In this document: positions 5,097 to 5,723 of the stretch, piece by piece
How positions within the stretch are numbered: position 1 is the stretch's first letter
Layout: the number at the start of each line of letters is the position of its first letter
Assembly: GCA_016281165.1 (NCBI GenBank)
Contig: JAEEIC010000020.1
Span: forward strand, 1 to 5,723
Length of the DNA stretch: 5,723 nt
Direction of reading: 5' to 3'
Source: Bacillota bacterium
Lineage (GTDB): Bacteria > Bacillota > Clostridia > Peptostreptococcales > Anaerovoracaceae
Program-made: the position numbers and the translations under genes
Notes under the pieces: generated by a model
What the model was told of the DNA's origin: nothing
The model's database searches: none
The model's input: the letters and a program-made list of their open reading frames with translations, nothing else

Positions 5097-5723
5097 TTAC
5101 GCCTTATTGAACTTTTCTTTGCCCTGACGGCAGCGCGGGCATCTCCAATCCTGCGGAAGATCCTCAAAAGCGACGCCGTCATGCTCGGCGGGATCGTAGA
5201 CATAGCCGCAGACGGAGCAGACGTATTTGCCGCTGGCCTTTTGCGCCGTAAAATCCACATCGGCGAAGACCGTCGGGACGGGATGATCCAGATCCATCAC
5301 GCGCCTGGCCTCCAGGTTCTCATAGCCCTGGGGCGTGTGGGTGCCGCAGTAGACCGTGGGGTGATTGCGGATAAATTCCCGGATGCGGTCCTGGGTCTCG
5401 CGGGTAGCGGCCAGATCGTCGAACACCACGGAGAGCTTGTCGGCGTAGAGCGCCTCGTCGATGTAGCTGATATCGCCGTGGAGCATGTAGAACAGGCCCT
5501 CGTTTTCCACGATAATGATGCTGTTGCCCCTGGTGTGGCCCTTGGCCTTGATGAGACGTACTCCCGGGATGATGATCTGGCTCTCGGGGAAGTTGTAGTA
5601 AGCGCCGTCCGTGAAGCTTACGGGCACGAGGTTGTCGAGACCCTGCAGCTCATCGGCGGAGGTCTCGTCGGCGTTCACATAGATCTTCGCGTTGGGGAAG
5701 CTTTTCAGCTCGCCGGAGTGGTC
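5097..5723 (-). CDS. MBL-fold metallohydrolase with C-terminal rubredoxin domain (partial, N terminus outside window)
   Basis: 208 residues are visible. The frame runs open to the right edge, so the real start is upstream of the window; the GTG at 5678 is not the start because conserved DHSGELKSFPNAKIYV is encoded before it. The first visible residues, DHSG, are the end of an HxHxDH-type metal motif. Later ligand candidates are GHTRGN (His63 of the visible part), HGDISY (Asp84) and GTHTP (His129). This resembles the lactonase/glyoxalase II branch, acting on a thio- or oxygen ester. The C-terminal 45 residues form a rubredoxin: Cys169-x2-Cys172 and Cys195-x2-Cys198, with GYVYDP and FEDLPQDWRCPRC, binding one iron. 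The gap between Cys pairs is shorter than in classic rubredoxin, like the short rubredoxin domains fused to other redox proteins. It precedes the double flavodoxin by 14 nt. Substrate unknown. Confidence 0.9.
   Translation of the reverse strand, partial: DHSGELKSFPNAKIYVNADETSADELQGLDNLVPVSFTDGAYYNFPESQIIIPGVRLIKAKGHTRGNSIIIVENEGLFYMLHGDISYIDEALYADKLSVVFDDLAATRETQDRIREFIRNHPTVYCGTHTPQGYENLEARRVMDLDHPVPTVFADVDFTAQKASGKYVCSVCGYVYDPAEHDGVAFEDLPQDWRCPRCRQGKEKFNKA

Noticed and set aside
4562..5260. Minus-strand 232-codon frame overlapping the rubredoxin and flavodoxin genes
   Set aside because: It is the shifted frame of two convincing genes, Arg-rich with no domain, and bridges their stop and start.
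5676..5678. GTG as the start of the MBL-rubredoxin gene
   Set aside because: The frame continues upstream to the window edge with the conserved DHSGEL metal-motif residues, so the gene is simply truncated.

Overview
The window is GC-rich by eye. All seven genes read on the minus strand, from high to low coordinate, and are tightly packed with mostly strong AGGAGG-type ribosome binding sites. Rubredoxin, flavodoxins and a complete peptide ABC transporter suggest an anaerobic, peptide- or amino-acid-using bacterium. Bacillota (Clostridia-like) or a Synergistota-type anaerobe would fit, but nothing here settles the phylum.

Right end (5723 to 4177), redox pair: a metallo-beta-lactamase-fold protein fused to a C-terminal rubredoxin domain, cut by the window edge, is followed after 14 nt by a 301-codon ORF holding two different flavodoxin domains head to tail. 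The join between the two domains contains a perfect Shine-Dalgarno (AGGAGG) and an ATG at ideal spacing. The ORF may therefore give one fused protein, two flavodoxins, or both. This is the most unusual structure in the window. The layout recalls flavodiiron protein modules carried on separate chains, but the MBL domain looks hydrolase/lactonase-like.

Middle (4176 to 3105): a perfect 11-bp inverted repeat with a 4-nt loop lies just upstream of a strong extended -10 promoter. This promoter drives a single-gene unit for a classical short-chain dehydrogenase/reductase. A GC-rich hairpin plus a seven-T run ends that unit. The same T tract supplies the likely -35 element of the next promoter.

Left end (3104 to 1), transporter operon: dppB, dppC, dppD and the start of dppF encode two permeases and two ATPases of a di-/oligopeptide (or nickel/peptide-family) ABC importer. 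Genes overlap or are separated by 4 nt, as expected for translational coupling. No substrate-binding protein gene is visible. The DppD-like ATPase has Cys instead of the usual Arg just after its LSGGM signature.

No tRNA, rRNA, CRISPR array, insertion sequence or phage gene was seen. No gene-free stretch exceeds about 140 bases. I found no clear evidence of a wholly new system. The double flavodoxin with its embedded start, next to the MBL-rubredoxin fusion, is the part most worth following up.
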